A DNA stretch of 64,000 nucleotides from NCBI GenBank assembly GCA_947311845.1, contig CAMZMU010000071.1, forward strand, positions 24,932,805 through 24,996,804, in the 5' to 3' direction. The notes beneath the pieces are model-generated. The model had not been told where the DNA came from. It did not search any database and saw nothing but the letters and a program-made list of their open reading frames with translations. The translations under genes were made by a program, and so were the position numbers. The DNA comes from Poa pratensis. Taxonomy: Eukaryota > Streptophyta > Magnoliopsida > Poales > Poaceae. Positions 43,961 through 56,285 of this stretch are shown here, in pieces (the stretch's first letter is position 1; every line of letters begins with the position of its first letter).

Positions 43961-46900
43961 TGTAATATCCCAGCGTTTAGGAACTAACGGAGGGTAGAAA
44001 TAGGAATTTGTGCATCTGCATGGATGCATTTGAAAAACCCGAACAAATTTTTCGCAAATCCAAACCCTGGAGTGATCGGAGTTAATTCATCGTATTGAAT
44101 AAAGGGTTTAGTTCATCTGAGGTGAATGCAATAAATTTCGACATGATCTCTAGGTAATTTACTCGTTGTGGGAAATTTCGAATCCAATTTGAATATTCAA
44201 ATAATACTGAATTTGTAAGTAATTCAAATTAAAACAATAAAGTTATAGAAACAATAATTAAGTAACTGAATTTATAGTTGTTTAAATAATTTAAATCTTT
44301 ACAACACATATTACAATATATAGAATTTTAGAAAGACAAACAAATAACTTTATTGATTAATTACAATAATACATTGTCTTTACAATTGATTTACAATAAA
44401 CTGAATTAAAAAGGGGGCAATTAAATCTATTCCTAAATTAGAAGTCTTATATTATCTTCTCTTAAATTTCATCTCGATTTCATACCTATTTCCTGCAAAA
44501 CAAAAGAAAAGAAAAAGAGAACTAAAAATAGATGGGTTAGGGTTAGTATTACTCTCAGATTAGCAGAGTGGTGCTCTGCTAGTCTCATCACAGAGTTAAA
44601 CCAAAGAAACAAGTATAGTATCTGTTCCAATTTCAAAATTATGCCTCAGTACAACATCATTGGCTGGGCAGCAAGAAATCCACTTGGCGAGTCTAAAATA
44701 AAGAATCAACTATGGATAATACCAAACCAGCCGAAGCCATGCTTCTCAGGTCAAAAGATCTGGGGGGTAGCAGGCAGGCAGCTCAAGTACACAGCTTACA
44801 CATCCATGCAACCCACCTGCCTGTCAACACCACATCAACCTCACTGCAGAGGGATAAGAGCAAGGAAGCAGCCGTAGGAGCTAGAAAAATAGAACCACAA
44901 CACTCACTCAAGCAACCAGCTCGAGTTCATCAACCACAGACACAGTTCATCACCAAATCACACATCCATCCATTTTTCACCACTCAATCCTTGCCAAAAG
45001 CAAGAGCAAGATGGAGTTGAAGCACAAGGCCAAGCAGGAGCAAGAAGGAGGCCAGGAGCTAGATTATAGCAACCTGGAGCTGGAGGAGCAGGCCAGCAAG
45101 GTGAACCAGGAGGAGGTCCACACCATCTGATGATCAAGAGATCCAGAAGAGCCCCAAGCAACACAACACATCCACCACCACACCTGATAAGAGGTTGATT
45201 CTCTACTTCTCTAGCAAAATTAATTGCTAGCTATATATGGAGCAGGGTGGTGTGTTTTCCCTCAGATAGGCATAGAGGTGCTATGCTAAGTTCATCACAG
45301 GGGATTAAAAAACCAAGTATAGCATCTGTTCTTAATAAAATTGGGCCTCAGCCTGTGCATCACAGGCAGGGGAAATAATCCACAATTTCGAGCAAAGGCA
45401 TAAGCAAATATTGCTTTTCATAGCTATGTGTGAAGCACAGATCCAGTATATTATGCTGGGCACAAAACCCACAAAGGGGAGAGGCACCACAAGCACACAT
45501 ATGCACTAAAAACACCACTGAGCAGTATAATCAAATTTGCCTTAGCTAAATACATCAAGATGCTTCTGTGTAACTCAATTGAGGCATCACAGCAAGCAAA
45601 GCTAAAGAATTTAGCTCAAACAAATGAATTACACTACAACAGGGCACATTTAGAGCATAATAACAAAGGGGCAAATCATCAGAAGCATTTTCTGAACCCA
45701 GGGTTCAGAACAGCATCACCTGCACATCACAATAATAGCTAGAAATAAATCCAGCACCCACAACATCACATAACAGAGGCACATATCTGAACATAGGTTC
45801 AGAGAGCACCATCTGATGCCACTATCAGGGCAGCTAACTGAGCTTGTCGAGGGACAGAACCAGTAACTCCACACACATCTACAACCTCTAACTAGATCAT
45901 CTTCAACAACAAGTCATAGAGGCCGTAGGGCATAACCCAATAAGTATCACAGGAGCAACAGACCGGCTCCACACCTAAATAGCAGAAAACATAGATCACT
46001 AAGTCACCTAGCATCACAGAGCAAGGCACGATGGCCTGGAGGGGGAAAGAGAAGAAGAGAGAGAGAAGAGAGGAGCTTACCCAGCCATGGCGAAGCCGGG
46101 GCAGCACGAGTTCGGCATAGCAAGAAATCGGCCGAAACCCTAGTTCGGGTAGGGGTCGTGCACGGCCGCATCATGGCGAGGAGGATTGAATCGCCGGGGT
46201 AGGAGTGGAGAGGACCGCGGGGCGCGTCGGCCGCGCCACAGCACGGCGGCGGAGGTCGCCGGACCTCGCCGGAATCGGGAGGCGACGACGGCGGCGACAT
46301 GGAGTCGCGGGAGCGAGAGCGAGAGAAGAGAAAAGGAGAGCGAGTTGGGCTCGGTCGGGTTGACCAACCCGAGCCAAACCTTTGGGTTGGGTTCAACCAT
46401 GTTGACCCATGGGCATTTTGGTCATTTCACAAATAAAAAATTAATAAGAAAATAATTTCAGAAATATTTTAAACTTTGTAAATTCATAACTATTTCATAT
46501 CAAATCAGAAAAATACAAATAATATATCAAAATGGTCATAAAAAAATATATCTATTTGTTTAAATAAAATACTTGTTTGACTAAATTTGTATCATACAAA
46601 ACTAAAGCAACAATTCACTTATTAACTTAAATATGGATTTAATTTGAAATGCTATTTTGGATGCATTTCAACTTCAATTAAATTGCTTGACAATTTTAAA
46701 CTTCAAAAATAGGATTTAATTAAGACAAATCATTCGTACTCTTTGGACATGAATTGTTAGGAATTAAAAGTGAATAATTAAAATAATTATTTTCTATAAT
46801 ACTCTAAAAACTTACAAAATGGTTATGCTATTATTATATAATGTTTAATGAGTAATCCAAGTGCATCTTAAGTCATAAAAGTGAATTCTCTACTTGATAA

Positions 46901-49900
46901 AATATGACCACCATTACTCATAACCTCTAGTAATTGGATTAATTTTGTGTTACAAATCATTTGAGTCATTAATTCCAATTCATTGTTACCTCATAACATA
47001 ATATTGCTTTGTTGTTTTTTTCCTAAGTGTTAATATTCACATAATATGATCTTATTACTTAACTAAAATATAAACAATAAGATAATGCTTTATTAATGTA
47101 ATAAAAGTGAAACACCCCTAACACATAATAAATAACACTTAGAAGATAATCAAATAAATCATAACATGTCCCTAAAATCCTAAAATACCACTAAGCCCAA
47201 CTCAATAACAAATTAAGTACTAATAACACCACCCAAAGGTGATGAAACAATCTTAAGTAAGTTAATATGATGACTTCTGATGTATCACTTTAGATGAAGC
47301 TTACCTAGCTAAGCTTGGGTATGTTTAGGGTACTTTTATGATGCATCTCATATTTATGCATAATAGCATCTTGCCAGAGTTTTCTGTAGTCCTTATCGGG
47401 ATTGCGTTGCTATTTTCAGATTCGGGGTTTTACCGCAAACCCTAGAACCCCGAAGGGTTGAACTGCTATTTCTATCCAAGGCAAGTTCACTCTTGCTCAT
47501 GTCCTACTTGATTATGTTTATCAAAGTAAATGCAAAATACTATGGTTTATCATTGCATGAAAAAGTAAAACCTATTTTCGAATGATGTGAATTGCTATAT
47601 ATATATATATTGTTGGCTGGCAGATGGAACCATGGTATGATGTGGTTGGTGGAGGTTCCATTTGCACGGGAAAGTATTACCTAGGACTTAAGAACCAATG
47701 CCGTCAGCGTTCTTGCGCCGTAAATGAAGCGTTAACCATGAGACTTGGAATGGGACGGGAAAGTCATCTGTGATCTTCTCCCTTTCGCATGTCAACGGAC
47801 TGCCAGTTCCTTACGCTGTAGATCTTGCGGGACTACATGCACATGGGTCGGATCCCTTAATTCCCAACGGTAACTGGGGTCTATGATGGTCTGCAAGGGG
47901 ACACCTAGGTATCTATCGTGAGGGGTAGAACCAGGGGTGATTCTGCTATGCATGAATTGGGTGGGCATGCGGGGTTGTTGGAGAAGCACGGCGAATGGCT
48001 TGGATCATCGACTGGGCCCCACACCAAGGAAGTGTGGATGGGAAAGATCGCCCGGTTGTGCAACAAGGCGTTGATCTCTTATGGGTAAAGTAACGCACCT
48101 CTGCAGAGTGTAAAAATGTGACATGTTACTCCACGTTCCAGGAAGGAACGGCGAACGCTGCAGGAAAGGAGGCTCCTCAAGGCCCTAGCACCTGTGAATC
48201 GATGACGGGCATAGTTTTCTGAAGATAAAATAAATCTTTTCCTAAAAATGTTTTACAAAGATATGCATGTTCATCCATGACCTTTTGGTATGGATGGTAG
48301 CTAGTGCATAAAACACCTTATTCCTGTTATATGAACTTGCTGAGTAACGCTCGTGTTGCTCACTCTTTCCTCCATTGACCCCCTGCTTAGATTATTGAAG
48401 TTAGCCGAGGAAGGACAGGAATCCATCACGATGTTGGTGAGGTCTTCGACGAGTAGTTAAATCAATCTGGTGGAGTCTGCCAACGGAGGGGTGGCAACAA
48501 CCCTCAATGGTGGACATGTCAACGACAATGCTTACGTACAAGACGACTAATCTTAGAAGGAGAAGCACAACTCCAGACAAAGATATTCCAGATGGATAGA
48601 TTAGGGCTGTGACAACAGCAGTAGTGGATTAAGAGTTAGAAGTAGAGCTGGTATCCAGCTTAGTGCTTCGACTTGAGTCTTTCGGGAGTTTCATTTGCAC
48701 GAAACCTACTTCTGTTTGGAAAGGAGGTTCTCGAGATTTTGTATTGAATAGTGTTGTAATCCTATAGTGTTACCTTGGACCGACTATGTTTCTGTTGTAC
48801 TACTCTGAAGGATGTAATATTTACGGATTGGTCCTTCCGTGAGTATTATGTCAACGACTTGTACACTACAACATGCAGTGGTGTGCTGGGTCACTACAGG
48901 TGGTATCAGAGCGAACGACCTTAGGATTAAAACCCTTTTTAGGAGACTTGTAGGTTGGTAAGACTATGGGGAGTTATCATATTTTTAACTAAACTCTATA
49001 CTTCTACAACTATGATGGTTATTCATCTGAGAATAATACTATCATACTTGTATACACATTTCCTCACCCAACTGGAGTAGATATTCTTATTTACTATTCT
49101 AAAGAAATAACATTCATCTACCTTAATTATTTTCAACTTGGTATGACCAGTTAAGACTGTCTTGTACCAGTTGATACACCAAATAGATTACATCCACGTC
49201 GGTGTTATCTACATGGTATCATTGATCGTCCTATCCTACGAAGTAGAACCCTATCATAAGTTCGCGATGGAGGAAGTCATAAGATGTTTGATGATAGTGG
49301 AAAATCATCGACATTCAACTATGAAAAGTATGCCAATACCCTAATAATGAAGTCCAAAGGGGATTCACCTAAGTATAGTATAGAGTGTTAAGGAAATAGG
49401 AGATGGCATGAATAATGACGGGAGCTACAGTACTACTTCTGGTGTACATGAAGGATCTGAATATGTTTGCAAATAAATGTTCTAGCTAGACGGAAGATCC
49501 AAGCTACATGGAGTGTAGTTCCATAAGAAACCAAGCCATACCACAATTACTCTTTGAGTACTTTATCCTAGGTTTACTCCATTGCAAATGGGCAACTGGT
49601 GTAAATACTGAGGCAAAAAGTTGTTTTAGCATAGGACTATAAGGTAATATATACCTATCTCGTAGTGTATAGCATCTAAGCCTGGGTACTTGAGATATTT
49701 TTACTCAATGTACTACTTATTTTACGGGCTTATGTTGCATGGTTGATATAACTGCATTTGCGATTTATTGGATCTTATTGGATTTTTGATTGGCTAGGTT
49801 GGTACATGAAGTTAGAATTTGATGTACAATGGCATGATTGTCACATTGAGTTCTTTTCTTGATGATACTGATCTAGAGATAGATAGGATTCGTGTAAGGG

Positions 49901-51745
49901 AGAGACGTGCTCTCAGAAGTTCCAAACAGCAATGAAAGCTCATGAAGAGAAGAAAGTCAGAATGATCGAAGTAAACGAAGCCACACGTGGGGATGGACCA
50001 CAACTCATATCATATTTGGATTCGGAGGTCAACAACATCAGTGCATGGAAGGATGGAGAAACTACGTAAGTTCCAAGAAGAGTATCATCACAAGATGAAG
50101 GTAGGTTAATTAACGATGAGGACAGGAAAGTTACATGAGAACACTACTGAAGTAGGAGAATTATGAAGTTGGAGGATCTAAATAACAGGTCCTGTCGTGA
50201 CAAATTTATGATTTGGACAATCAAATTTAAAGACTTATCCAAGGATTACGATTATTGAGTGAAGAACATTGAGTGGGAAATTGAAAGACACTGGGACAAG
50301 AAGCCATAGGATGTAGTCATATATAGTTAGGAGTTGCCGTAACTTAACGGAAGAAATGGGTGTTGGAAAATCAGAAGGCACCATTGATATTTGGAGAAAG
50401 TTCAAGAAGAAGTTGTATAGGACTTATATGTCTAAAAGAGCCATGAAGTTGAAGGTAGTGGAGTATGAAGCAACAATCCAATACTTAGCAGACAACAACA
50501 AAGACAAATATTTCAAGCAAGACAAGATAGTAGTATCATCGAGAACAAGGTATCAAGAGTTCAAAGTTCAATGTTCCATAGGACACACATCAGGACCATA
50601 GGAGATGAGTTCCTAGATTGTCGATAGCCCAAGAAATTAGTTATTTGGTATGTCGTCAACAGAGATATGTGATGTCGGGAAATAGTGAAGTCACCGTCTA
50701 TACGGGGTAATTATCGAGAAGGATGGATTGCTATACATGATTGACATCCTAGGTCCAAGGAATCAGATGGAGGTTGAATCAACAGGAGATTGAAGAGACA
50801 CATCGGCGGATCAACCAAAAAAAGGAATCGGTTCTAGCAACAGAAAGATGAAAGAGTTGTTATATCATCCGAATTTGGACTAGATGACCAACAACCCGTT
50901 CAAAATTAGAGTTAAGTTATCACCAAATGCAACCAGTTTTGCAATGGTTTCTTTCTCTAGACCATAGGTGAGCCAACTGGAATGCTAATTTGAATGACTA
51001 TCTGATTTACCGGGAGATCTTATTGGTTGTTCACATCATGATGGGCTGATCAATTGTTCTCCGGGAAGATATTGGATGTAGGAATGATATCTCTGAACCG
51101 GAGAATGTCTCGGGAATCACAATCTAGTGATAGTACCCGGTGTTCTTCGAGAGACCATAGGTATACAGGTTGGAAGTTTGAGCACAAAGGGCATAGAGAG
51201 AGCAGCTCTATTCAACAGAAAAGATCTAGTTGTTACTTGAGACTGAATGGATACAACTAGATAAATATCGACTAACAAAAGGTCAGACGAAAGGAAGTGC
51301 CCTAGCAAATTCTAAGGGGAAGAGTATGTAATACCCGTAGTTCAGAGAGTAGTAAGGAGCTAAAAATAATGTGTGCATTTGCATAGCATGCATCCAAAAA
51401 ATCCGGGGAAAATAAAAACTTTTTCGACGAAGTCATAGAGTGATCGACCTACACTCAAAAGACTAGTTGAGAATGCACGTATATGAGCATATGAGAACCT
51501 AATATTCTAAGTAAATGTCTTATCAACTTATCATCTTAAGTCATTATTTCATAAGCACTACACATCTCTAATACGAATTGAACATTCAACAACTAAAGTA
51601 TCTTTAGATACAACTAATGGAATAATAACAAGATACAACCTTTATAAGAGGAATTGGATTGAAAGCTAGGTAAAATCTATCATTTATGAAATAAGCACAA
51701 ATCTTAAGTGATAGAAAAATGAGAAGTTCGAGGAAGGATAACAAA
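43961..51745 (+). mobile_element. Old non-autonomous LTR retrotransposon inside the hAT element
   Basis: The 5' LTR (43961-48898, TGTAATATCCCAG..GGTCACTACA) is unusually long at 4.9 kb and is followed by a Met-type primer-binding site. A purine tract (AAGGGGAAGAG, 51314-51324) precedes a second LTR start (TGTAATACCCG at 51327). Only about 400 bases of the 3' LTR remain and they are diverged. The interior has no convincing domain; a frame at 50356-50601 (IDIWRKFKKKLYRTYM, VVEYEATIQYLADN) is vaguely gag-like. Within the 5' LTR, segments near 44553 and 45260 (CCTCAGATTAGCAGAGTGGT-type, CAAGTATAGTATCTGTTC) are diverged direct repeats. Frames on either strand within the LTR are not considered genes. 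Confidence 0.75.
48901..48912 (+). other. Primer-binding site for initiator Met tRNA
   Basis: TGGTATCAGAGC directly after ..CACTACAGG matches the usual plant LTR-element site complementary to the 3' end of tRNA-Met. Confidence 0.8.
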
Positions 51746-51762
51746 AGCCTAAACTAAAGGTT

Positions 51763-52558
51763 GTGGATGTTTGGGCAGCGCTTCCATGCCGGGTCCCGGC
51801 GTCCGAGCCTGTGGATGTTTGGGCAGCGCTTCCAGCTCGGGTCCTCGGGAAGCCACCGGCGACGGACAAGGACAGGATGCTGCTTGTGGGGGCGTCGTCG
51901 CCGCTGTCGGACCTGGAGACGGCATCCTCCACGGGGGCGCCCAACTCGAGCCTCAGCTCCGCGAGCAGCGTCGGCAGGCTAGCGCGATGCTCCAGCCTCT
52001 CGCGTCTCTCCTTCGACTGTTCCCCGACCGCGGCCGTGGCCGCCGCGGGGGCGTCCTGCTCGCCTCTCCCGGTCGCGGCGGTGAACCGGCCGCATCGCTC
52101 GGGCGACGTGGCGTGGGCGGCCATCCACGCGTTCTCAGCGTCCAGATCCTCCTCCACCACCCCGTCGACGCCGCTCGGGCCGGCGGACTTCAAGCTGGCG
52201 CGGCGCGTCGGGGGCGGCGACATCGGGACGGTGTACCTCTGCCGCCTCCGCGCCACCCCGGAGGAGGGAGACAAGCCCGTGCCTGTACGCGATGAAGGTG
52301 GTGGACCGGCGCCTGGTGGCGCGGAAGCGCAAGCTGGAGCGGGCCGCGGCGGAGCAGCGCATTCTGCGGTTGCTCGACCGCCTGTTCCTCCCCACGCTTT
52401 TCGCCGACTTCGACGCCGCGCCGCGCTTCTCGTGCGTCGTCACCGAGTTCTGCCCCGGCGGGGACCTCCACTCGCTCCGCCACCGCATGCCCGCCCGACG
52501 CTTCCCTCTCGCGTCGGCCAGGTTTTACGCCGCCAAGGTGCTCCTAGCGTTGGAATAC
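51763..52558 (+). pseudogene. Fragment of a PINOID/WAG-type AGC kinase gene
   Basis: AGC VIII kinases of this type phosphorylate PIN auxin carriers. The first frame has Ser-rich N-terminal sequence with AWAAIHAFSASRSS, then FKLARRVGGGDIGTVYLCRL (glycine-rich loop). Near 52275 a one-base gain moves the frame; the second frame has LYAMKVVDRR (the catalytic Lys is in AMK), ERAAAEQRILRLLDRLFLPT, then FADFDAAPRFSCVVTEFCPG (hinge), GDLHSLRHRMP and ARFYAAKVLLALEY. Similarity stops abruptly at 52558, just before the catalytic loop (YRDLKPEN), so about half of the kinase domain is missing. A 48-bp repeat (GTGGATGTTTGGGCAGCGCT) precedes it at 51763 and 51811. It lies inside the hAT element, suggesting a captured gene fragment. 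Confidence 0.85.
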
Positions 52559-53015
52559 CGGGACAAGATTCGTCGTTACTATCCGTCGGAGCAACCCGGC
52601 AAACGTTACACATCCCATCACGGACTGGGCCGGGTGGTCCATATTCACCGCGCCTTCACGATTTTTTACCGAGGCGAGGCACATGCGGACAACGTTCATG
52701 TACCAAATCTCAAAGTAACTTAAGCGGTCGAGATATCGGGTCCAGCTGTGCTCGGGCACCAAATCGTTCCTCTGCATAACAGGCCACGTAAACAAATTAA
52801 TCTCTAGTCGATCGTACATGCGTACAGGTCCTGCGTGCCTATTCGCATCAGTAGCCGGCCGCACATTTTGCAGTCTCCGGGTTGAATCTCTTCTCCACCG
52901 CCGCAACTCCCAACTAAATCGTCTCTACCTGATCGCAACTCCCTAATCGCCCGGACAGCAGCGGCGGCCGGAAGCGCTACATGGGGTAATCCTCTCCGTC
53001 TTGTGCGGTTCTAAT

Positions 53016-53671
53016 CTTTTTTTTTTGTGAGGATACAACTGGTGATTACAGCAAGTAGGCAGAAAAGACCACCAAAAAAATAGAAAATACAAACAAGTCC
53101 TTCTGCATCGAAGCCGCCAGCGAAGAGGACGTGCCGATGACGCGCCGCCGCCGCCGCATCTTCCCTGAAACCTTGGAACGGAAGAAGCCCCCCAGCGGAC
53201 GGGAAGTCGTCGATCCTCGAACCCCGAAGAGCCTCCACCCTACTCCAACAGCAGCAACGCTTGGATCACCACCAACTGCATCGAAGTCGTCAACTGGATC
53301 CGCCGCCGCCAGATCCAGAGGGGGAAGAACCGCACACGGCGATCCCAGAGGACCGCGAGCACGGGGAAGTCGCATGCTTGATGGCGAAACTCCAGAGAGC
53401 GCCGACACCGGAGAGGAAGAAGACGACCCCAAAACTCCAATCACCGACGCCTCCGCCTCCAAGACGCCACCGGAGAGCACCCTACTCAAGCCTACACTAT
53501 ATACACGACGAGATCCGGGGTTCCCCCACCCTCCCGCCGCCGGAGCGGCCGGTGCAGGGAAGGGGAACCAGTGAATCGCCGCCGGCGAGGTGGTTTGACT
53601 AGGTGGTTCCAAGAAATCGCCCTCAGACACTGTAGCGGGATAGGGGACGAGTCGAAGGTCTCTGTAATTTG
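53016..53671 (-). mobile_element. Retroposon (656 bp) with 16-bp target duplication
   Basis: CTTGTGCGGTTCTAAT flanks it at 53000-53015 and 53672-53687. On the minus strand it ends ..TTGTATCCTCAC plus an A run. The GC-rich body has a long frame (53046-53795, reaching outside the element) without known domains. Structure fits a non-autonomous LINE derivative or SINE-like retroposon. Confidence 0.85.
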
Positions 53672-53825
53672 CTTGTGCGGTTCTAATGTTTAGATAGCTT
53701 TTCTTCTCACCTTTGATTGATCTTAGGTCATGAAACAGTATTTTGGGGAAAATGAATAGATCATCAGATTTAAGGCCACCCTTGGAAGCAAGCAATCAGA
53801 TGCTCCTAATGCCAGTCTCTTAAGC

Positions 53826-54102
53826 CATGTAGCGAAAGAGACATTGATATAGATGAACTGCCTTATGACCTTGCTAAATTAATGGTATATACAAATAAGT
53901 ATAATTACTTTCCCATTGGTCTATATATCAACTTCTAAAGCTACTACTCATATTGTCGGTTGCCACAGCATAAGTGGAAAGATGTTTTTCAACTATGGAT
54001 GTTGTGAAGAAAAAAATGCGCAACAAAATGCGTGAACATGTTTATATCATTAGTAACGATGATGTGTTGGATATTTTTATGAAGATGAAAGATCGACTTT
54101 GA
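53826..54102 (+). pseudogene. C-terminal tail of a hAT transposase (dimerisation region)
   Basis: The frame 53974-54102 reads VERCFSTMDVVKKKMRNKM and ends DIFMKMKDRL before TGA. This is the hAT C-terminal dimerisation motif (ATA.VER.FSAM..VK..LRN.M), here with TAA in place of a codon just before VER. Upstream, ELPYDLAKLMVY and FP.GLY fit the preceding part (FPLVYRLI.L) in shifted frames. It sits about 330 bases before the right end of the hAT element, as expected for its own transposase. Confidence 0.8.
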
Positions 54103-54469
54103 AATGTGAGTCACTTTACATATTTCTCTTTACAATACTTGTATAAAAGTCATGAAATCAACTTGTTATTTTTGTTCAATTTTGATATAAAGTTTTTGTA
54201 CTACTTTATTTTAATATAAACAAGTAGTTTAGAATTTTAATTACCTGATATGTCTTCCCCTTTAGTTTTTTATAAAACAACTATACATGTTATGATAGTT
54301 TGGTTTATTATGATGTTTTTGAGTGATATGGCCTTGTATTGAGGTGGTATAAAATTTACTATACAACAGTTAATTCATGACGAAATCTCGAGTGAACCCA
54401 TCGGCAAAATTTCCTGGCTCCACCCCTGATGCTGGCCTAAATTGTCTGATTTTTTCTAGGATGTAGATT

Positions 54470-54747
54470 AAGACTAGTCACAATGCGGAGTATCATATAA
54501 TAGTATCATGCATATGATACTAGTCTATGTTACTACTTCCACAATGGGTAGTAACATGTGTGATATCATATACTACTATATTTATTAGGTGGTAGACTCA
54601 TCTTGCATTGGAATCCGCTATGTTACGGTATCTACCTATGATACCACTATCACCTCTCTCATCATTAATTGCAGTGACACGTCAGTTTTTTTACCAACAT
54701 GGCATGCATGATACCACCTATGATACTCCCATCGTGGCTAGTCTAAA
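54470..54747. mobile_element. MITE with GACTAGTCACAATG ends
   Basis: Left AGACTAGTCACAATGCGGAG and right, inverted, AGACTAGCCACGATGGGAG. The interior has ATGATACTAGTCTATGTTAC. Flanking TAA on the left and TAA inside CTAAAA on the right would fit a 3-bp Tourist-type site; non-coding. Confidence 0.65.
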
Positions 54748-55232
54748 AAAGAACGGAGGGAGTATGTGGTGTTATATAGGACTTTATTTATTAGGATGTA
54801 AACTCATTTTGTCTTGATAAGTGTGATGTTATAGTAACTAGCTAAGGCATGTGCCAATGCACCGTTTCTTAGCACGGTATCATAGGAGTAATAAATATTT
54901 AAGATACAATTAGTCAAATGCATTGTTTCTTATGTGTTGTACCTACATTTAATGATTTGAGACTCATGCATGCATATGACTGAGCTAGAACCCTTTTTTG
55001 CCTATGGCCACGTGCAGGGTTGTATGCTAGCTACAACCTCACTCCATTTCTTCATTAATTAGTATGCAATGTCAGCAAAATGCCTATGAAACCACGCTAA
55101 GAAACTTAGCATTGGCACATGCCTAAGTTACCCCAAACACCCCTCTACTCATTAACTAAATGCCACATAAACAAAATTGTCTTGATATGTGTGATGTTAC
55201 TAGCTAAGTTACTCCCACCGTGAGCAGCCTGA
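54748..55232. mobile_element. MITE remnant split by another MITE
   Basis: TTGTCTTGATAAGTGTGATG and TTGTCTTGATATGTGTGATG with TACTAGCTAAG occur on both sides of the inner element, and the right end is GTTACTCCCACCGTGAGCAGCC. The left end is uncertain. Confidence 0.45.
54845..55134. mobile_element. Inner MITE with 16-bp perfect terminal inverted repeats
   Basis: AGGCATGTGCCAATGC at 54845-54860 and its exact inverse at 55119-55134. A second inner inverted pair (TTTCTTAGC / GCTAAGAAA) follows. Non-coding, 290 bp, inserted at CTA in the MITE above. Confidence 0.82.
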
Positions 55233-55239
55233 GCGTATG

Positions 55240-56065
55240 TTTGGTTGGTGACCACAGTCTACCGTAGTCTCGATTTTTTTTTGTCGTTGTTAAAATTTTA
55301 GCACTTGCTTGGATGATTCAAGATTGTCCATGTATACTCATGCTTTCTAGTGAACTCGAGTTCAATTTCTCTTGCCAACAATGGTTGTAGGAATTCCGTA
55401 GGATACCAATTGTTAGAATTTTTTCTATGGCTTGCCTTTGGATTAAAGGAATGGTACTACCTATATTCGGATTAGATTCCTATGCCTCAGTTTTGTAGAA
55501 ATTTGAACATCCACTCGAATCTCTTTTTTAGACTCGAGTGTGTAGTATCAAGACATTTTTACTGCGTTTTTTCTTAGTTTCCTCCAAACAACTATTTCTG
55601 CATTTTTCTTGTGTTTTAAAATTCTTTGTTTTACATTCGCAAACCCATGGGATTTCTATATTTTTCTTCTTGCGTTTTTCAACCCTATGATCCAAAGAGG
55701 CCCTCACCTAAATATTTAGCCAATTTTTTGGTGGGGTTGGCTTAGGCTCAAACCAAACACACCCGAGTATATGTGTTGTGTAGGCATCTCGACCTCTCGA
55801 GCAGCACGGGCAACATTTATTAAGAAATCTCTGGTTCAAAAGATTTTCAAGGGAATTATATATAATTTCAATCCAAAATTCTTATGGATTGTTTTCCTAC
55901 GCTACAATCTTATAAGATTTTTAGCAAGATGTGACATGTGCTTTATCCTATACAAATTTTCTGCGTTTTTTCTGCGGTGCAACTAAACAACACGTATGAT
56001 TCCTGCATTTTCGATCCTATAGGATTCCACTCATCTGTTTTTCAAATCGTACGAGCCAAAGAGGC
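55240..56065. mobile_element. Tourist-like MITE cluster
   Basis: GTATGTTTGGTTGGTGACC (55237) faces GGCTCAAACCAAACACACC (55745). Inside and after it are pieces with inverted GCCTTTGGATTAAAGGAAT / ATGATCCAAAGAGGCCCTC and TCTGGTTCAAAAGATTTT / GTACGAGCCAAAGAGGCC. TTTGG/CCAAA ends are typical of Tourist/Harbinger MITEs. At least two elements are nested; exact borders were not set. Confidence 0.6.
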
Positions 56066-56110
56066 CTAACAAGTGAAGCATGCGACGGTATAAGGGTGCA
56101 GTGTTGTGCT

Positions 56111-56277
56111 CAGTGGCGGAGGTAAGTGGAGCCCCCAGGGTGTACAGGACACCGGGAAGAGTTCAATTTCTGTGTAAAATAGCTTCTTTCACCACGTGTT
56201 CTACCGGTAAAACAAGTTATTTTGCAGCCGGGGTACCATTGTGCACCCCTATGTTTAGTTCTCTAGCTCCGCCACTT
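56111..56277. mobile_element. Small hAT MITE with the same ends as the 10.6-kb element
   Basis: Ends CAGTGGCGGAGGTAAG and, inverted, AAGTGGCGGAGCTAGAG. Flanks GTTGTGCT and GCTGTGCT (7 of 8 bases equal) are an 8-bp hAT-type duplication. 167 bp, non-coding. Confidence 0.72.
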
Positions 56278-56285
56278 GCTGTGCT

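Larger units (their letters stand above)
43794..54428. mobile_element. Large hAT element (10.6 kb) with nested insertions
   Basis: Ends are CAGTGGCGGAGCCA and, inverted, CAGGGGTGGAGCCA. The flanks repeat ATGCTGGC (43786-43793, 54429-54436), the 8-bp target size of hAT transposons. Inside are an old LTR element, an AGC-kinase gene fragment, a retroposon and, near the right end, the C-terminal tail of a hAT transposase on the plus strand. The rest of the transposase seems lost or displaced. Confidence 0.82.

Noticed and set aside
46004..46400. GC-rich minus-strand frames in the old long LTR
   Set aside because: No recognisable protein; located inside the 5' LTR defined by PBS and LTR ends.
53046..53795. 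249-codon minus-strand frame
   Set aside because: It crosses the border of a retroposon defined by a 16-bp target duplication, so it cannot be one ancestral protein.
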